DNA from: Methanolobus sp. | Lineage (GTDB): Archaea > Halobacteriota > Methanosarcinia > Methanosarcinales > Methanosarcinaceae | NCBI RefSeq assembly: GCF_016278365.1 | Contig: NZ_JADQBZ010000010.1 | Coordinates: forward strand, 1 to 64,000 | Reading direction: 5' to 3' | DNA length: 64,000 bases | Shown here: positions 44,694 through 54,273 of the stretch, one piece after another | Position numbering within the stretch: position 1 is the stretch's first letter | How the letters are laid out: each line of letters begins with the position of its first letter | Position numbers and translations under genes: made by a program | The notes under the pieces: generated by a model | The model's database searches: none | What the model saw: the letters and a program-made list of their open reading frames with translations, nothing else | What the model was told of the DNA's origin: nothing

Positions 44694-45701
44694 CTACTTT
44701 TCGTTAAGTCCGCTGTTGAGCCAGGGCATCTTTGCTCTGATCTGTTTGCCGATGACTTCCACAGGGTGCTCTCTGTCCATTCTTTCCATGGCTGTGAGCA
44801 CAGGTCTGTTCGCTCTGCCTTCAAGCACGAACTCACGGGCAAATTCTCCGTTCTGGATCCTTTCCAGTGCATCATACATGGCTTCCCTGGACAGTTCGTT
44901 TATGACCTTTGGTCCGACTGTCATGCCACCATATTCTGCAGTGTTGGATACGGAGTACCACATCTTCTCGAGCCCTCCCTCATAGATGAGGTCGATTATA
45001 AGCTTGAGCTCGTGGCATGTCTCAAAGTATGCCATTTCAGGCTGGTATCCTGCCTCGGTGAGCACTTCAAATGACATCTTGATAAGTGAAGCAACGCCGC
45101 CACATAGGTCAACCTGCTCTCCGAAGAGGTCGGTTTCGGTTTCCTCACGGAAGCTTGTCTCGTATACTCCGGCACGTGTGCATCCGACACCCTTTGCGTG
45201 TGCAAGTGCAAGTTTCTTTGCATTGCCTGTGGCATCCTGGTAAACTGCGATAAGGCCGGGTACTCCTGCACCTTCCCTGTAGGTCCTTCTTACCAGGTGT
45301 CCGGGGCTCTTTGGTGCTACCATGTAAACATCGATATCACTCTGGGGTACGATCTGGTTGTAATGGATGTTGAATCCGTGTGAGAACACAATAGCGTTCC
45401 CTGCTTCAAGTCCTGGCTCTATCTCGCTGGCGTATACCTGGGATTGTGTCTCATCGGGCAGAAGTATCTGTATGATATCCGCAGCCTTTGCAGCATCTGC
45501 TACTGTCATGACCTTAAGGCCATCATCCTCAGCCTGTTTCCAGCGTTTGCTGCCCTTTCTTAAACCGACGACCACGTCAAGACCGGAGTCATGTAGGTTC
45601 TGTGCCTGGGCGTGCCCCTGGCTTCCATAACCCATAACTGCTATTTTCTTACCTTTCAGTACATTCAGGTCTGCGTCATTATCATAGAACATCTGTGCCA
45701 T
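44694..45701 (-). CDS. ilvC: Ketol-acid reductoisomerase
   Basis: A 335-aa class I enzyme converting acetolactate/acetohydroxybutyrate to dihydroxy acids for valine, leucine and isoleucine. The NADPH-binding [18 protein letters not shown] is at about 24-41. Family stretches [20 protein letters not shown] and [20 protein letters not shown] hold the metal ligands. Last gene of the cimA-ilvB-ilvN-ilvC order. Confidence 0.97.
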   Translation of the reverse strand: MAQMFYDNDADLNVLKGKKIAVMGYGSQGHAQAQNLHDSGLDVVVGLRKGSKRWKQAEDDGLKVMTVADAAKAADIIQILLPDETQSQVYASEIEPGLEAGNAIVFSHGFNIHYNQIVPQSDIDVYMVAPKSPGHLVRRTYREGAGVPGLIAVYQDATGNAKKLALAHAKGVGCTRAGVYETSFREETETDLFGEQVDLCGGVASLIKMSFEVLTEAGYQPEMAYFETCHELKLIIDLIYEGGLEKMWYSVSNTAEYGGMTVGPKVINELSREAMYDALERIQNGEFAREFVLEGRANRPVLTAMERMDREHPVEVIGKQIRAKMPWLNSGLNEK

Positions 45702-45792
45702 TATCTAGTACCTCTTTATGTGAATATTTGCGTGAATATTTATGTAAATGAATTTCATCTAGTAAATGAAAATTAGGCTGTAAACTGTACTT

Positions 45793-46284
45793 TCAGCTTG
45801 AAACACCTTTCGCTCCTCTCCTCAGGGCTACCTTGCCGGTCCTGACCATTTCCTTTATCCCGAAGGGGCGCAGGAGCTGCTCGATGGCCTCTATCTTGGT
45901 TTCGTCACCTGTCACTTCCACGATCATCGATCTTGGAGCCACGTCTATTATCCTCGCGCGGAATATGTCTACTATCTGCATGATCTCGGACCTGTTGTTG
46001 ACGTCCGAGCTCACTTTGAACAGCGCCATCTCTCTTTCAACGGTGTCTTCTGCTTTAAGGTCGCTGACACGGATAACATCGATGAGCTTGTTGAGCTGTT
46101 TTGTGACCTGCTCGAGGACCTCGTCATCGCCCCTGACCACAATTGTCATACGGGAGATTGTGGGGTCTTCCGTGACCCCGACAGTCAGGCTGTCAATGTT
46201 ATATCCTCTTCTTGCGAACATACCTGCGACCCTTGCGAGTACACCGTGCCTGTTCTCAACCAGAACTGAAAGTGTATGTCTCAT
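45793..46284 (-). CDS. ilvN: Acetolactate synthase small (regulatory) subunit
   Basis: A 163-aa protein. The N-terminal ACT domain ([33 protein letters not shown]) and the C-terminal ACT-like half ([23 protein letters not shown]) are complete. It binds the large subunit and confers branched-chain amino-acid feedback. It overlaps the ilvB stop by 4 nt and precedes ilvC by 91 nt. Confidence 0.96.
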   Translation of the reverse strand: MRHTLSVLVENRHGVLARVAGMFARRGYNIDSLTVGVTEDPTISRMTIVVRGDDEVLEQVTKQLNKLIDVIRVSDLKAEDTVEREMALFKVSSDVNNRSEIMQIVDIFRARIIDVAPRSMIVEVTGDETKIEAIEQLLRPFGIKEMVRTGKVALRRGAKGVSS

Positions 46285-47975
46285 TCTTTCCTCTCCAGGT
46301 CAAGTATCTCATTGATAGCAGCGCCAGCCGGGACCATGGGTGAAACATTCTCCTCGCACTCGACTATGAAGTCTATCAATGTAGGCCTGCCTGATGCGAT
46401 GGCCTTTTCAAGGGCAGGGCGGACCTCATCACGTGTTGTTGCCCTTATTCCCAGAGCACCGTACGCTTCGGCAAGCTTGACAAAGTCAACGCTGTCCCTT
46501 ATACAGGTAGAGGAATACCTCTTACCGTAGAATATCTCCTGCCACTGCCTGACCATACCCAGGAATCCATTATTGAATATGGCTATGATGACCGGGATAT
46601 TGTTCTGAACGATGGTGGCCATTTCCTGGGAGTTCATCTGGAAGGAACCATCACCTGAAACGTCAATAACAACCTTGTCAGGCCTGGCTACCTTTGCTCC
46701 TATAGCGGCAGGGAACCCATATCCCATGGTCCCGAGCCCGCCTGATGATATAAATGTCCTGGGCTCGGTGTATTTAAAATACTGGGCAGCCCACATCTGA
46801 TGCTGGCCAACCTCTGTTACTATGATAGCATCGGGGCAGACAGCGTTGATCTGCTCGACGATATACTGGGGTTTGATCTCGTCCCCGGCAGGTTCCATAT
46901 AGTGGAGAGGATACTGTTTTTTCCAGCCGTCAATCTTTTCAATCCATTCCTCTGACTGCGCTTTCCCTGCGTATTTAATAAGGTGGGCAAGTATCCATTT
47001 TGCATCTCCCACTATTGGTATGTCAACCTTTATGTTCTTGGATATCTCTGCGGGATCGATATCGATGTGGATTATCTTTGCGTTTGATGCAAATGATTTT
47101 ATTTTGCCGGTGACCCTGTCATCGAATCTCACACCGACGGCAATTAGCAGGTCTGATTCCTGGATCGCGTAATTTGCATACTTTGTGCCGTGCATGCCTG
47201 GCATTCCCATGAAAAGGGGATGATTCCCCGGAAACCCACCCATGCCAGTGAGGGTTGTGGTCACGGGGATCTGGGCCTTTTCGGCAAATTGTTTTAGTTC
47301 AGCAGCAGCATCCGCGCTGATGACTCCTCCGCCTGCATATATTACCGGGCTCTTTGACTTCCCGATCTCTACGGCAGCTTTTTTGATCTGTTGAAGGTTA
47401 CCTTCATAGGTAGGGTTGTAACCTCTCAGTTCCACCTTGTCCGGATAATGGAAGTCGATCATATCTGTTGTAATGTCCTTGGGCAGGTCGACAAGGACCG
47501 GCCCGGGTCTTCCGGTGGATGCTATGTGGAATGCCTCTTTGATGATCCTTGGGAGTTCCTTAACATCCTGTACAAGGTAATTGTGCTTGGTGATGGGCAT
47601 GGTTATGCCCGTAATGTTCGCTTCCTGGAATGCGTCATTACCTATCATTGAACTGGGTACCTGCCCGGTAAGTGCTACCATGGGTATGGAGTCCATGTAT
47701 GCGTTCGCTATGCCTGTGACGAGGTTGGTTGCCCCTGGCCCGGAGGTTGCAAGACATACGCCTGTCTTTCCGGTGGCCCTTGCATAACCTTCCGCAGCAT
47801 GTGCTGCAGCCTGCTCGTGCCTTACCAGTATATGGCGGATATCGGAACTGTACAGTTCATCATAAATAGGGAGCAGAACTCCTCCGGGGTATCCGAAGAT
47901 GGTATCAACTCCTTCCCTGTACAGGCACTCAATGAGGGCTCTGGCTCCTGTCATTCTTTCGGTAGGTCCGGTCAT
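46281..47975 (-). CDS. ilvB: Acetolactate synthase large subunit
   Basis: A 564-aa thiamine-diphosphate enzyme condensing pyruvate with pyruvate or 2-oxobutyrate. [16 protein letters not shown] begins the Pyr domain; the catalytic Glu lies in [20 protein letters not shown]. The C-terminal ThDP motif [38 protein letters not shown] is intact. It shares a 4-nt overlap with ilvN and lies 52 nt after cimA. Confidence 0.97.
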   Translation of the reverse strand: MTGPTERMTGARALIECLYREGVDTIFGYPGGVLLPIYDELYSSDIRHILVRHEQAAAHAAEGYARATGKTGVCLATSGPGATNLVTGIANAYMDSIPMVALTGQVPSSMIGNDAFQEANITGITMPITKHNYLVQDVKELPRIIKEAFHIASTGRPGPVLVDLPKDITTDMIDFHYPDKVELRGYNPTYEGNLQQIKKAAVEIGKSKSPVIYAGGGVISADAAAELKQFAEKAQIPVTTTLTGMGGFPGNHPLFMGMPGMHGTKYANYAIQESDLLIAVGVRFDDRVTGKIKSFASNAKIIHIDIDPAEISKNIKVDIPIVGDAKWILAHLIKYAGKAQSEEWIEKIDGWKKQYPLHYMEPAGDEIKPQYIVEQINAVCPDAIIVTEVGQHQMWAAQYFKYTEPRTFISSGGLGTMGYGFPAAIGAKVARPDKVVIDVSGDGSFQMNSQEMATIVQNNIPVIIAIFNNGFLGMVRQWQEIFYGKRYSSTCIRDSVDFVKLAEAYGALGIRATTRDEVRPALEKAIASGRPTLIDFIVECEENVSPMVPAGAAINEILDLERKE

Positions 47976-48027
47976 ATGAATCCTCTGATATGATTTTTTA
48001 ATGAATATGCGAAATTTGCGGTCCTTT

Positions 48028-49494
48028 TCAGATAAGGCGATTGATGCCGTTCAGCACAGCTTCCACAGATGCCATAACAATATCTGTGCGTGCACCTCTG
48101 GACGTCACCATTTTTCCATCCTTGGAGAGCTTTACAAGCACTTCTACAAGCGCATCGGTACCGCCGGTAATAGCATCCACATGATACTCCTCAAGCTGCA
48201 CATCACCAAGGCTTTTGATACCTTTCTTGATGCTGGCAAGGGTTGCATCTACGGGCCCGTCGCCAGTGCTTGCCACTATGACCTCTTTCCCGTCCACCCT
48301 CAGTCTCACAGAGGCTGTCGGGATTACCCTGTTGCCTGAAACAACCGTGTATTCTTCCAGGACTACCTTTGCTTCTCTCTGGATATTGAGCACTGTCTCC
48401 GTAATGGTCTGCAGGTCTGCATCGGTCACTCTCTTTCCGTGGTCCCCAAGCTCCTTTACCCTGTCGAGCACTTCCTGCAGCTGGACGTCATCAACACTCA
48501 GTCCCATCTCTTTCACTGCAAGGGTGACCGAGCTTTTGCCAGCATGCTTGCCAAGTACTATCTTGCGCTCCCTGCCTATCACTTCGGGCCGGATGGGCTC
48601 ATAGGTGGATGTGTCTGCCAGAAGGCCATGTACATGGATACCTGCTTCATGGGTGAATGCATTCCCTCCGACGAGGGATTTATTAGGCGCTACGGGTATG
48701 CCTGTCAGCCTGCTCACAAGCCTTGAGGTCTTGAAGATCTCTTTTGTATTAATGTCGGTCTTACATTTGTACAGCCACTCAATGGCCATTACCACTTCTT
48801 CCAGTGAGGTGTTACCAGACCTTTCACCAATGCCATTGATTGTCACATGTGCCTGTCTGGCACCTGCGCGCAGGGCTGCAATGGTGTTTGCGGTACCGAG
48901 TCCGAAATCATCGTGGCAGTGAATACTTACAGGTGCGCTGACTGCGGATGTGATATCCCGGAATATGGCTTCTGTCCGCTCCGGGACAAGCAGTCCTACA
49001 GTATCACAGAAGCATAACCTGTCTGCACCTGCCTGTATCCCATCAATGTAAAGGGACTTAAGGAAATCCATGTCTGCCCTTGAAGCATCCTCGCCGCTCA
49101 GCTCTACGATGAGCCCGTGCTCTTTGGCATACTCAGTGGTCTCAATGGCCATCTGCCTCACGGTTTCCCTGTCCTTGCGTAACTTTACCTGAATATGGAG
49201 GTCGGATACGGGCGCCACCAGGTGGATCGAGTCCACGTCACATGCCAGGGCAAAATCCACATCCTGCTTCATGATCCTGCAATAACTGCAGATCTCAGCG
49301 TTCAATCCTTCAGCTGCCACTGCTCTGATGGACTCGCGCTCACCTTCGGATGTGATGGCAGAGCCTGCCTCGATCACATTCACACCCAGCTCATCCAGTT
49401 TTGTAGCAATAGCTATCTTATCTTCACTGGTAAGCGCTACACCTGGTGTCTGTTCACCGTCTCTGAGAGTAGTGTCTAAAAACCGAACATTATT
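48028..49494 (-). CDS. cimA: (R)-citramalate synthase; N-terminus lacks an in-frame canonical start
   Basis: An HMGL-like enzyme condensing acetyl-CoA and pyruvate in the methanogen isoleucine route. The coding frame continues 5' of the first GTG (49383) through [20 protein letters not shown], which contains the catalytic Arg-Asp, so the true N-terminus is near 49490. No ATG, GTG or TTG exists in that frame before a TGA. An ATG at 49490-49488 is one base out of frame; an extra G after it would give MVRFLDTT, as in MJ1392. The LeuA-type dimer domain is at the C-end ([17 protein letters not shown]). Start of the ilv operon. Length fits CimA (~490 aa). Confidence 0.85.
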   Translation of the reverse strand, partial: NNVRFLDTTLRDGEQTPGVALTSEDKIAIATKLDELGVNVIEAGSAITSEGERESIRAVAAEGLNAEICSYCRIMKQDVDFALACDVDSIHLVAPVSDLHIQVKLRKDRETVRQMAIETTEYAKEHGLIVELSGEDASRADMDFLKSLYIDGIQAGADRLCFCDTVGLLVPERTEAIFRDITSAVSAPVSIHCHDDFGLGTANTIAALRAGARQAHVTINGIGERSGNTSLEEVVMAIEWLYKCKTDINTKEIFKTSRLVSRLTGIPVAPNKSLVGGNAFTHEAGIHVHGLLADTSTYEPIRPEVIGRERKIVLGKHAGKSSVTLAVKEMGLSVDDVQLQEVLDRVKELGDHGKRVTDADLQTITETVLNIQREAKVVLEEYTVVSGNRVIPTASVRLRVDGKEVIVASTGDGPVDATLASIKKGIKSLGDVQLEEYHVDAITGGTDALVEVLVKLSKDGKMVTSRGARTDIVMASVEAVLNGINRLI

Positions 49495-49652
49495 AAATAA
49501 TATAATCCCTCACATTTTGTTGTCTGTTCAAATAACAGCGTAGAGGGATATACTGAAGTGCTATATATGTATGACGATTATTCTATCACGATTCTTCATG
49601 TGATCCAAATTCAATCATCTGAGGACATTCTTCAGCCAGGCCTTATATAAAG

Positions 49653-49746
49653 CACGGATTAACGCCGATTTACACAGATTTCCTACTTCAGGATTCTGAT
49701 AACAAGTGTTTTTCAGGAATCCGTGTTCATTTGTGTAAATCTGTGT
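49653..49746. repeat. Dispersed-type intergenic inverted repeat
   Basis: CACGGATT (49653-49660) and ACACAGATTT (49672-49681) recur in inverse as AATCCGTG (49718-49725) and AAATCTGTGT (49737-49746). Because the order of the pairs is not nested, the arms look like two inverted copies of one short unit rather than a single hairpin. Confidence 0.45.
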
Positions 49747-49779
49747 CTAAAACAAAGCTTCGGAAAAGAATCACTTATG

Positions 49780-49820
49780 ATGGGCAAAAAATAAAAAAGG
49801 AAAAGGGGATGAACCCCTGT
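49780..49820 (-). terminator. Terminator of the M42 aminopeptidase gene
   Basis: On the minus strand AGGGG-TTCAT-CCCCT (49804-49818) is followed by TTTCCTTTTTTATTTTTTG. It follows the stop codon directly. Confidence 0.65.
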
Positions 49821-49824
49821 CCGC

Positions 49825-50871
49825 TCAGAAATAGTCATTCACACTGAGCATTGCCTTTGCTATGAGGTCGGAGCAATGCTTCAGGTCGGCAACATCAAGA
49901 ACCTCTACCGGGGAGTGGATGTATCTTGTTGCAACACTGACCACGGTGGAGGGGATGCCCTCTCTTGTGAGGTGTATGGCGGTGGCATCTGTTGTACCAC
50001 CATCTCCCACATCAGTCTGGTATGGGATATCGTTCTTCTTTGCGGTCTCGATAAGCCATTTGACCACTTGCGGTGCGGCTATTAAGCCCCTTCCAGCTGC
50101 ATCGGCGATCGTGATAGCTCCTCCTTTGCCGATATCCAGCACGGAATCCTTCTTATCAATACCGGGATGATCTCCGGGAATGGTCGTGTCGATAGCTATG
50201 GCAAGGTCGGGGTTGAGTCCGAATGCGGATGTTCTGGCACCCTTGAGGCCTACTTCTTCCTGCACCGTACCAACCGCATAGACGGTTGCCTTGATGTCCA
50301 TCTTTGATATCTGGCGCATGACATCGATAATAATGGCGCAGCCTGCCCTGTTATCAAATGCCTTTCCGGTTATCTTCCCATTTGCAAGCTTTTTGACCTC
50401 ACGGTCCATGGAAACAGGGGTACCTATAGTGATTCCCATATTCAGTGCATCTTCCTTGTCGTTGGCACCCACATCAATGAACATGTCATCCGCATTGACC
50501 GGTTTCTTCCTTTCCTCGTCCTTCATGACATGCGGAGGCTTTGAACCGATGACCCCTGGTATGGGACCTTTCTCTGTATGGACTATGACCCTCTGGCTGT
50601 GCAGGGTAGGATCGAACCATCCTCCTATTTTCACGAACCTAAGGAAACCCTGGTCGTCGATATACTTGACCATGAGTCCGATCTCGTCCATGTGTGCCGC
50701 GAGCATAATTGATGGGCCATCGCCTTTTTTGACCGTGATGAGATTGCCCATTTTGTCCACCCGCATTTCATCTACATAGGGTCTGAGCTCCTCTTCAAGA
50801 ATTGCTCTGATGTTCCCTTCGCTGCCTGAGATGCCGTGAGCATTTGATAATTTAGTGATCAGTTCTTCCAT
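49825..50871 (-). CDS. M42-family aminopeptidase (TET-like)
   Basis: A 348-aa cytoplasmic metalloenzyme. Zinc-site motifs: AAHMDEIG (about 58-65), AFDNRAGCAI, VQEEVGLKGA (catalytic Glu pair) and the late His of TRYIHSPVEVLD. This is the M42 pattern of self-compartmentalising tetrahedral aminopeptidases that finish peptide degradation after the proteasome. Often mis-annotated as endoglucanase. Monocistronic. Confidence 0.92.
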   Translation of the reverse strand: MEELITKLSNAHGISGSEGNIRAILEEELRPYVDEMRVDKMGNLITVKKGDGPSIMLAAHMDEIGLMVKYIDDQGFLRFVKIGGWFDPTLHSQRVIVHTEKGPIPGVIGSKPPHVMKDEERKKPVNADDMFIDVGANDKEDALNMGITIGTPVSMDREVKKLANGKITGKAFDNRAGCAIIIDVMRQISKMDIKATVYAVGTVQEEVGLKGARTSAFGLNPDLAIAIDTTIPGDHPGIDKKDSVLDIGKGGAITIADAAGRGLIAAPQVVKWLIETAKKNDIPYQTDVGDGGTTDATAIHLTREGIPSTVVSVATRYIHSPVEVLDVADLKHCSDLIAKAMLSVNDYF

Positions 50872-50970
50872 AGTATCATCTTCTGGTATTTTCAGAAAAG
50901 AATGGGGTTGCAGGAATATAAGGTTTGAGTAGTGAGAAAAGATAACAGAAAAAAAGAAAGGAAAAAGATG

Positions 50971-50990
50971 AGAGTAAGTTATTTACTTAC
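50971..50990 (-). terminator. Stem overlapping the stop of PEF-CTERM gene 1
   Basis: AGAGTAAGT and ACTTACTCT form a perfect 9-bp stem with a 5-nt loop, including the TAA stop codon, followed on the minus strand by a T-rich stretch (CATCTTTTTCC). The second PEF-CTERM gene has the same element at 54934-54952. Confidence 0.55.
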
Positions 50991-51496
50991 TCTTCCTTGC
51001 GGCGCTGCATGAAGAATGCAAGACCGAGGATCGCTGCTACCGGGAGCGCAATGGTTGGGAACTCAGGGATCTCGAAGTTCCTTGCTGCTGAGCCTACATC
51101 AAGAGTGTTGGTGTCTTCTCCTGCAGTGACGGTTACTCTCCACTTTCCTGTTGCAGGTGCATCTTCGCTGAGACTGATTGAAATTACGCCTACATCAGTG
51201 TATGGGTCTTCAATTCCTGGTTCAAAGTTTGCCTTTGAAATGACAACTGTCATATCCGATGGATCTGCTCCAGTTCCTGGAAGTGCCTGTACATTGTATG
51301 AATAAGGCATTACCTGGTTAGGTGCAGCGAAGTTTGCTCCATGGTAACTGAATATCTGTGTCTGTCCTGGCTGGAGGACAATGGGGTTTGTAACAGCTGC
51401 AGTTCCTGCAGCATTCCATATATTTGCATCATATGCGTATGCTGTTCCTGCCATAGCAATTATTGCTATGAATAGGAGTGATATTATTTTCTTCAT
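50987..51496 (-). CDS. PEF-CTERM surface protein 1
   Basis: A 169-aa exported protein. The signal peptide (about 1-21) is MKKIISLLFIAIIAMAGTAYA. The body is a single beta-sandwich-like domain (YDANIWNAAG, QIFSYHGANF, PYTDVGVISISL). The C-terminus is a sorting tail: PEFPTIALPVAAILGLAFFM then QRRKEE, that is PEF motif, helix and basic end. Archaeosortase C is thought to cleave such tails and attach the protein to lipid; the archaeosortase gene is 9 kb away. It pairs with the paralogue at 54949. Confidence 0.87.
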   Translation of the reverse strand: MKKIISLLFIAIIAMAGTAYAYDANIWNAAGTAAVTNPIVLQPGQTQIFSYHGANFAAPNQVMPYSYNVQALPGTGADPSDMTVVISKANFEPGIEDPYTDVGVISISLSEDAPATGKWRVTVTAGEDTNTLDVGSAARNFEIPEFPTIALPVAAILGLAFFMQRRKEE

Positions 51497-52025
51497 TTTG
51501 TACCACCTTTTACATTAGTAAGATTTATCTTAATCAGTTGTACTCATCTGTATTCCTATATAAACATTTGCAAAAAGAGTTCGAAGTGCTCATCATCATA
51601 ATGATGAGGTTCTCTTATTTACACAGTTTTAGAAATATCCTTTTTTGTGTTTTTCCACGCTAATAGAAGGTAAAAGATTGTTCGATTTTATCACGGCCTT
51701 TTTTTGAGCTCTTATCAGTTAGCGGACAAATACAACATAATTTATTGTCATGGACTATGTTTATGCAGTTGGGGCAAATGTCCTTCGGATGTGCAGGTTT
51801 TTGTTGCATCTGAATATGATAAAACTAAGATGACGCTTTAATCCTCGCAAGTTCCTGTTTAGAGTAAGATTTGATTATAATTGGGATTAACATGAATTTC
51901 TATAGGTCAGCTCTGTAGAAGACTTATCTAAATAATAGGCTACGAAGCACAATTTACAAATATTACCAATAATTGGCAGTACTTTATAGATTATTGTACT
52001 TTAATTACTACTCTAATATGGAGGA

Positions 52026-52154
52026 CTTTTAGAGAGGCTAAGTACCATCTAGAATAGGTAGCAGCAGCATGACCTCTAAAGGTGTAAATGTTTTGACCGA
52101 GGTGCGCGTTGTTGGGAGTGGGTGTTGGGGGTGGTAAAAGAGAACACGCACCTC
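52026..52154 (+). ncRNA. Candidate structured RNA upstream of FilR1 pair
   Basis: TTTAGAG (52028-52034) pairs with CTCTAAA (52074-52080). Then 52099-52110 pairs with 52143-52154 (12 bp, one mismatch; GAGGTGCG/CGCACCTC) around a 32-nt G-rich loop ending GGUGGU. The loop GGUGGU recalls loop 3 of the two-copy ncRNA. There is no strong U-tract. The strand is uncertain; a hairpin in DNA folds on both. Confidence 0.35.
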
Positions 52155-52162
52155 TATAGGGA

Positions 52163-52186
52163 GTTAACGGCGTTAACATATATAAA
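52163..52186 (+). promoter_or_regulatory. Palindromic operator and TATA box
   Basis: GTTAACGGCGTTAAC (52163-52177) is a 6-bp inverted repeat around GGC that touches ATATATAAA (52178-52186), covering the BRE position. A repressor or activator bound there would control transcription starting near 52210, presumably of the FilR1-type gene at 52376. Confidence 0.5.
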
Positions 52187-52375
52187 GTTCGTCGCCGCAA
52201 AGATTTTGCATCGGTAATTACAATTTAAGTACCGGTTTCTTATTCTTTTTGAGCTTCGTAAACCTTTAATCTACACAGCTAATTCTCGCCTAAAATACTA
52301 TAAATAGAATTAGCCATACAAACATTACTATGTAGTTATTCTATAGGTCGTATGTTCTCACAGGAAGTAGAGACA

Positions 52376-53161
52376 ATGAAGAAGCCACTGCTTGATGTTC
52401 TTTTCATGTCTGAGAAAAGGAAGAATGCTCTTTTACTACTGAACGATGGACCTCAGGAAATGGAGTATCTTCTTAAATCTCTTGGCACCACGAGACAAGC
52501 ATTACTTCCACAGATAAGAGTACTTGAAGAGCATCACCTTGTAACCAGCGATAAAGACATATATCAATTAACAACACTTGGAAAGCTCATAACGAAGGAC
52601 ATGATCTCTCTTTTAGATGTGGTTGATTTTCTTGATGTCAATATTGAGTATTGGGGTACTCATAAGCTCGATTTTATGCCACAACATCTCTTTGAGAGAA
52701 TGGATGAACTGAAGGCATGCACCGTTATTGAAATTCCTTTGCATGAAATATTTGAGGAAAATAAGCAGTTCACTGAAGGAGCAAAGAAGTCAAAAGCCGT
52801 ATACACTGTCACATCATATTCATTTCCTAATTTTGAGAGAATACTTTCTGAGTTAATTGCAAATAACGTTTCCATATCAATAATTATCACAGAAGAGCTC
52901 TTCAGGAAACTGTTTAATGAACATTTTGATAACACGCAGGCATTGATTAAAAGTCCAAACATTAATTTGTATATGTACAGTGGCAGCTTTGATTTCTTAT
53001 CTTTTTCAATCAATGACTATAACATGCTACTGCAATTGTTAACAAAAGACGGTAATCCTGATAATAAGGATGTCATTTGTTCAAGTAAAAGTGCGCTTCA
53101 ATGGGGAAAAGAGCTCTTTGAGTACTACTTGAAAGATTCAAAACTAATAACTGAACTTTGA
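52376..53161 (+). CDS. FilR1/DUF1724-type transcriptional regulator (2)
   Basis: A 261-aa paralogue of the regulator at 35786. The winged helix (MKKPLLDVLFMSEKRKNALLLLNDGPQEMEYLL, TTRQALLPQIRVLEEHHLV) is followed by the middle domain with YWGTHKLDFMPQHLFERM and CSSKSALQWGKELFEYYLK. The start at 52376 equalises all three paralogues; the upstream ATG at 52352 adds eight residues. Tandem with the next paralogue (90-nt gap), which suggests recent duplication. The operator-like palindrome upstream hints at autoregulation. Confidence 0.85.
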   Translation: MKKPLLDVLFMSEKRKNALLLLNDGPQEMEYLLKSLGTTRQALLPQIRVLEEHHLVTSDKDIYQLTTLGKLITKDMISLLDVVDFLDVNIEYWGTHKLDFMPQHLFERMDELKACTVIEIPLHEIFEENKQFTEGAKKSKAVYTVTSYSFPNFERILSELIANNVSISIIITEELFRKLFNEHFDNTQALIKSPNINLYMYSGSFDFLSFSINDYNMLLQLLTKDGNPDNKDVICSSKSALQWGKELFEYYLKDSKLITEL

Positions 53162-53251
53162 CACTAGAATTTTAAACCCCTAAAGTTTTGTGCTTGTTTC
53201 GGCTTACATTAAATATCATTGTCAACATATGAAAATTAGGGAGTGAGCATA

Positions 53252-54037
53252 TTGAAGAAACCCCTGATTGATGTAATATTTGCCTCTGAGAAAAGAAAAG
53301 GCGTGCTCCTCTTATTACAGAATGGCCCCAGACAGATGGAGGATATTCTCAAATCTCTTGATACAACACGACAATCTTTACTTCCTCAGATAAGGATATT
53401 GGAGGAACATTACCTGATATCCCATTTTGATGACTCCTATGGTTTAACAAAGATTGGTAAACTAGTGGCTGAGAGAATACCACCTCTTGTAGAGACAAGT
53501 GAAACACTTGACATTGATATTGATTACTGGGGGACTAGTGATTTAAACTTCATTCCTTCACATCTTGCAGATACAATATCCATGCTTAAAAGATGCAGTA
53601 TCTTAACCCCCAAACTTAGTGACTCATACAATGAAAATTTCCAATTTCATGACGCTTCTAAAATATCCCATTCTGTTTATGTGATGACGGAATTCCTATT
53701 TCCAAATTATATGGAACTGTTTAATGACCTGGTTTCTAATGATGTTAACATTCATTTCATAATCTCCTCCAGTTTATATAATAAATTGAAGTCCCATGGC
53801 AATAGCGAATTAAACCAAATTATCCAACACAAAAGAGCAAACTTCTACACTTATGTCGGAAAAGTCGGTTTTTTGTCATTCGGATTAAATGATTATTACA
53901 TAATCATGCGCTTACTAAGAACAGACAGTAAAAGCAATGTTAGTTTTATTTGGTGCAATAGTTCAAATGCACTTGAGTGGGGAAAAGCACTATTTGAATA
54001 TTACCTGAAAGACTCAACACCCATAACAGGACTGTAA
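53252..54037 (+). CDS. FilR1/DUF1724-type transcriptional regulator (3)
   Basis: A 261-aa paralogue. The TTG start at 53252 gives MKKPLIDVIFASEKRKG, matching the other copies, with GGAGTG 7-12 nt upstream; GTG 53243 overlaps that ribosome binding site. Winged helix (TTRQSLLPQIRILEEHYLI), middle domain with YWGTSDLNFIPSHLA, and CNSSNALEWGKALFEYYLK at the end. Effector unknown. It converges on ncRNA copy 2, 85 nt away. Confidence 0.85.
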   Translation: MKKPLIDVIFASEKRKGVLLLLQNGPRQMEDILKSLDTTRQSLLPQIRILEEHYLISHFDDSYGLTKIGKLVAERIPPLVETSETLDIDIDYWGTSDLNFIPSHLADTISMLKRCSILTPKLSDSYNENFQFHDASKISHSVYVMTEFLFPNYMELFNDLVSNDVNIHFIISSSLYNKLKSHGNSELNQIIQHKRANFYTYVGKVGFLSFGLNDYYIIMRLLRTDSKSNVSFIWCNSSNALEWGKALFEYYLKDSTPITGL

Positions 54038-54121
54038 TCAAAATATTCCTCGTATGAAAACATTTTCGATAACGAGACTATTTTATACTAAAAAATCCTT
54101 TTTGGTCTAGTTGTGAATAGA

Positions 54122-54247
54122 GGATGAGGCGCCGGACAAACCACCACGCTTTAAGGCGCCTCTCTCTTTGCGAATCCGAGATGTTCCCCAACATCCCTCA
54201 ATTGATCCACTCCCGTTGCGGTTCATTTTCCCCCACGACCCGCAACA
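54122..54247 (-). ncRNA. Structured ncRNA, copy 2 (three hairpins)
   Basis: Homologue of the RNA at 27968-28090. On the minus strand stem 1 pairs 54246-54240 (GTTGCGG) with 54221-54215 (CCGCAAC), stem 2 pairs 54197-54190 with 54185-54178 (one G-U where copy 1 has A-U) and stem 3 pairs 54162-54155 with 54133-54126 (GAGGCGCC/GGCGCCTC). Loop lengths and the central ~50 nt are nearly the same; the 5' stem has different bases but still pairs. TTAAATAA lies 54266-54273, the expected promoter distance. The ORF that overlaps it on the plus strand is a shadow. Confidence 0.75.
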
Positions 54248-54265
54248 CCTACTAAGTCAGTTTTC

Positions 54266-54273
54266 TTATTTAA
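54266..54273 (-). promoter_or_regulatory. TATA box of ncRNA copy 2
   Basis: TTAAATAA on the minus strand, ~20 nt before the predicted start at 54247, matching the geometry of copy 1. Confidence 0.55.

Larger units (their letters stand above)
49498..49824. other. Intergenic region with intergenic repeat
   Basis: It lies between cimA and the M42 gene (both minus). TATA-like sequences for cimA are near 49545. The segment 49653-49746 carries CACGGATT and ACACAGATTT on one arm and their inverse on the other, a familiar type of dispersed intergenic repeat. A terminator ends the region. Confidence 0.4.
51497..52375. other. 880-nt intergenic region with structured and operator-like segments
   Basis: The first 500 nt (51497-52015) are AT-rich with no supportable gene. 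52026-52154 can fold into two hairpins (separate entry). A palindrome abuts a TATA box at 52163-52186, followed by a ~160-nt leader to the FilR1-type gene. No ORF is credible. Confidence 0.4.

Noticed and set aside
49383-49383. GTG at 49383 as the start of citramalate synthase
   Set aside because: It would remove the catalytic [10 protein letters not shown] segment that is clearly encoded upstream in the same frame.
51991-52200. 69-codon minus-strand frame with many Pro and Thr
   Set aside because: Covers the hairpin and operator region; composition follows the G-rich loop, and there is no ribosome binding site.
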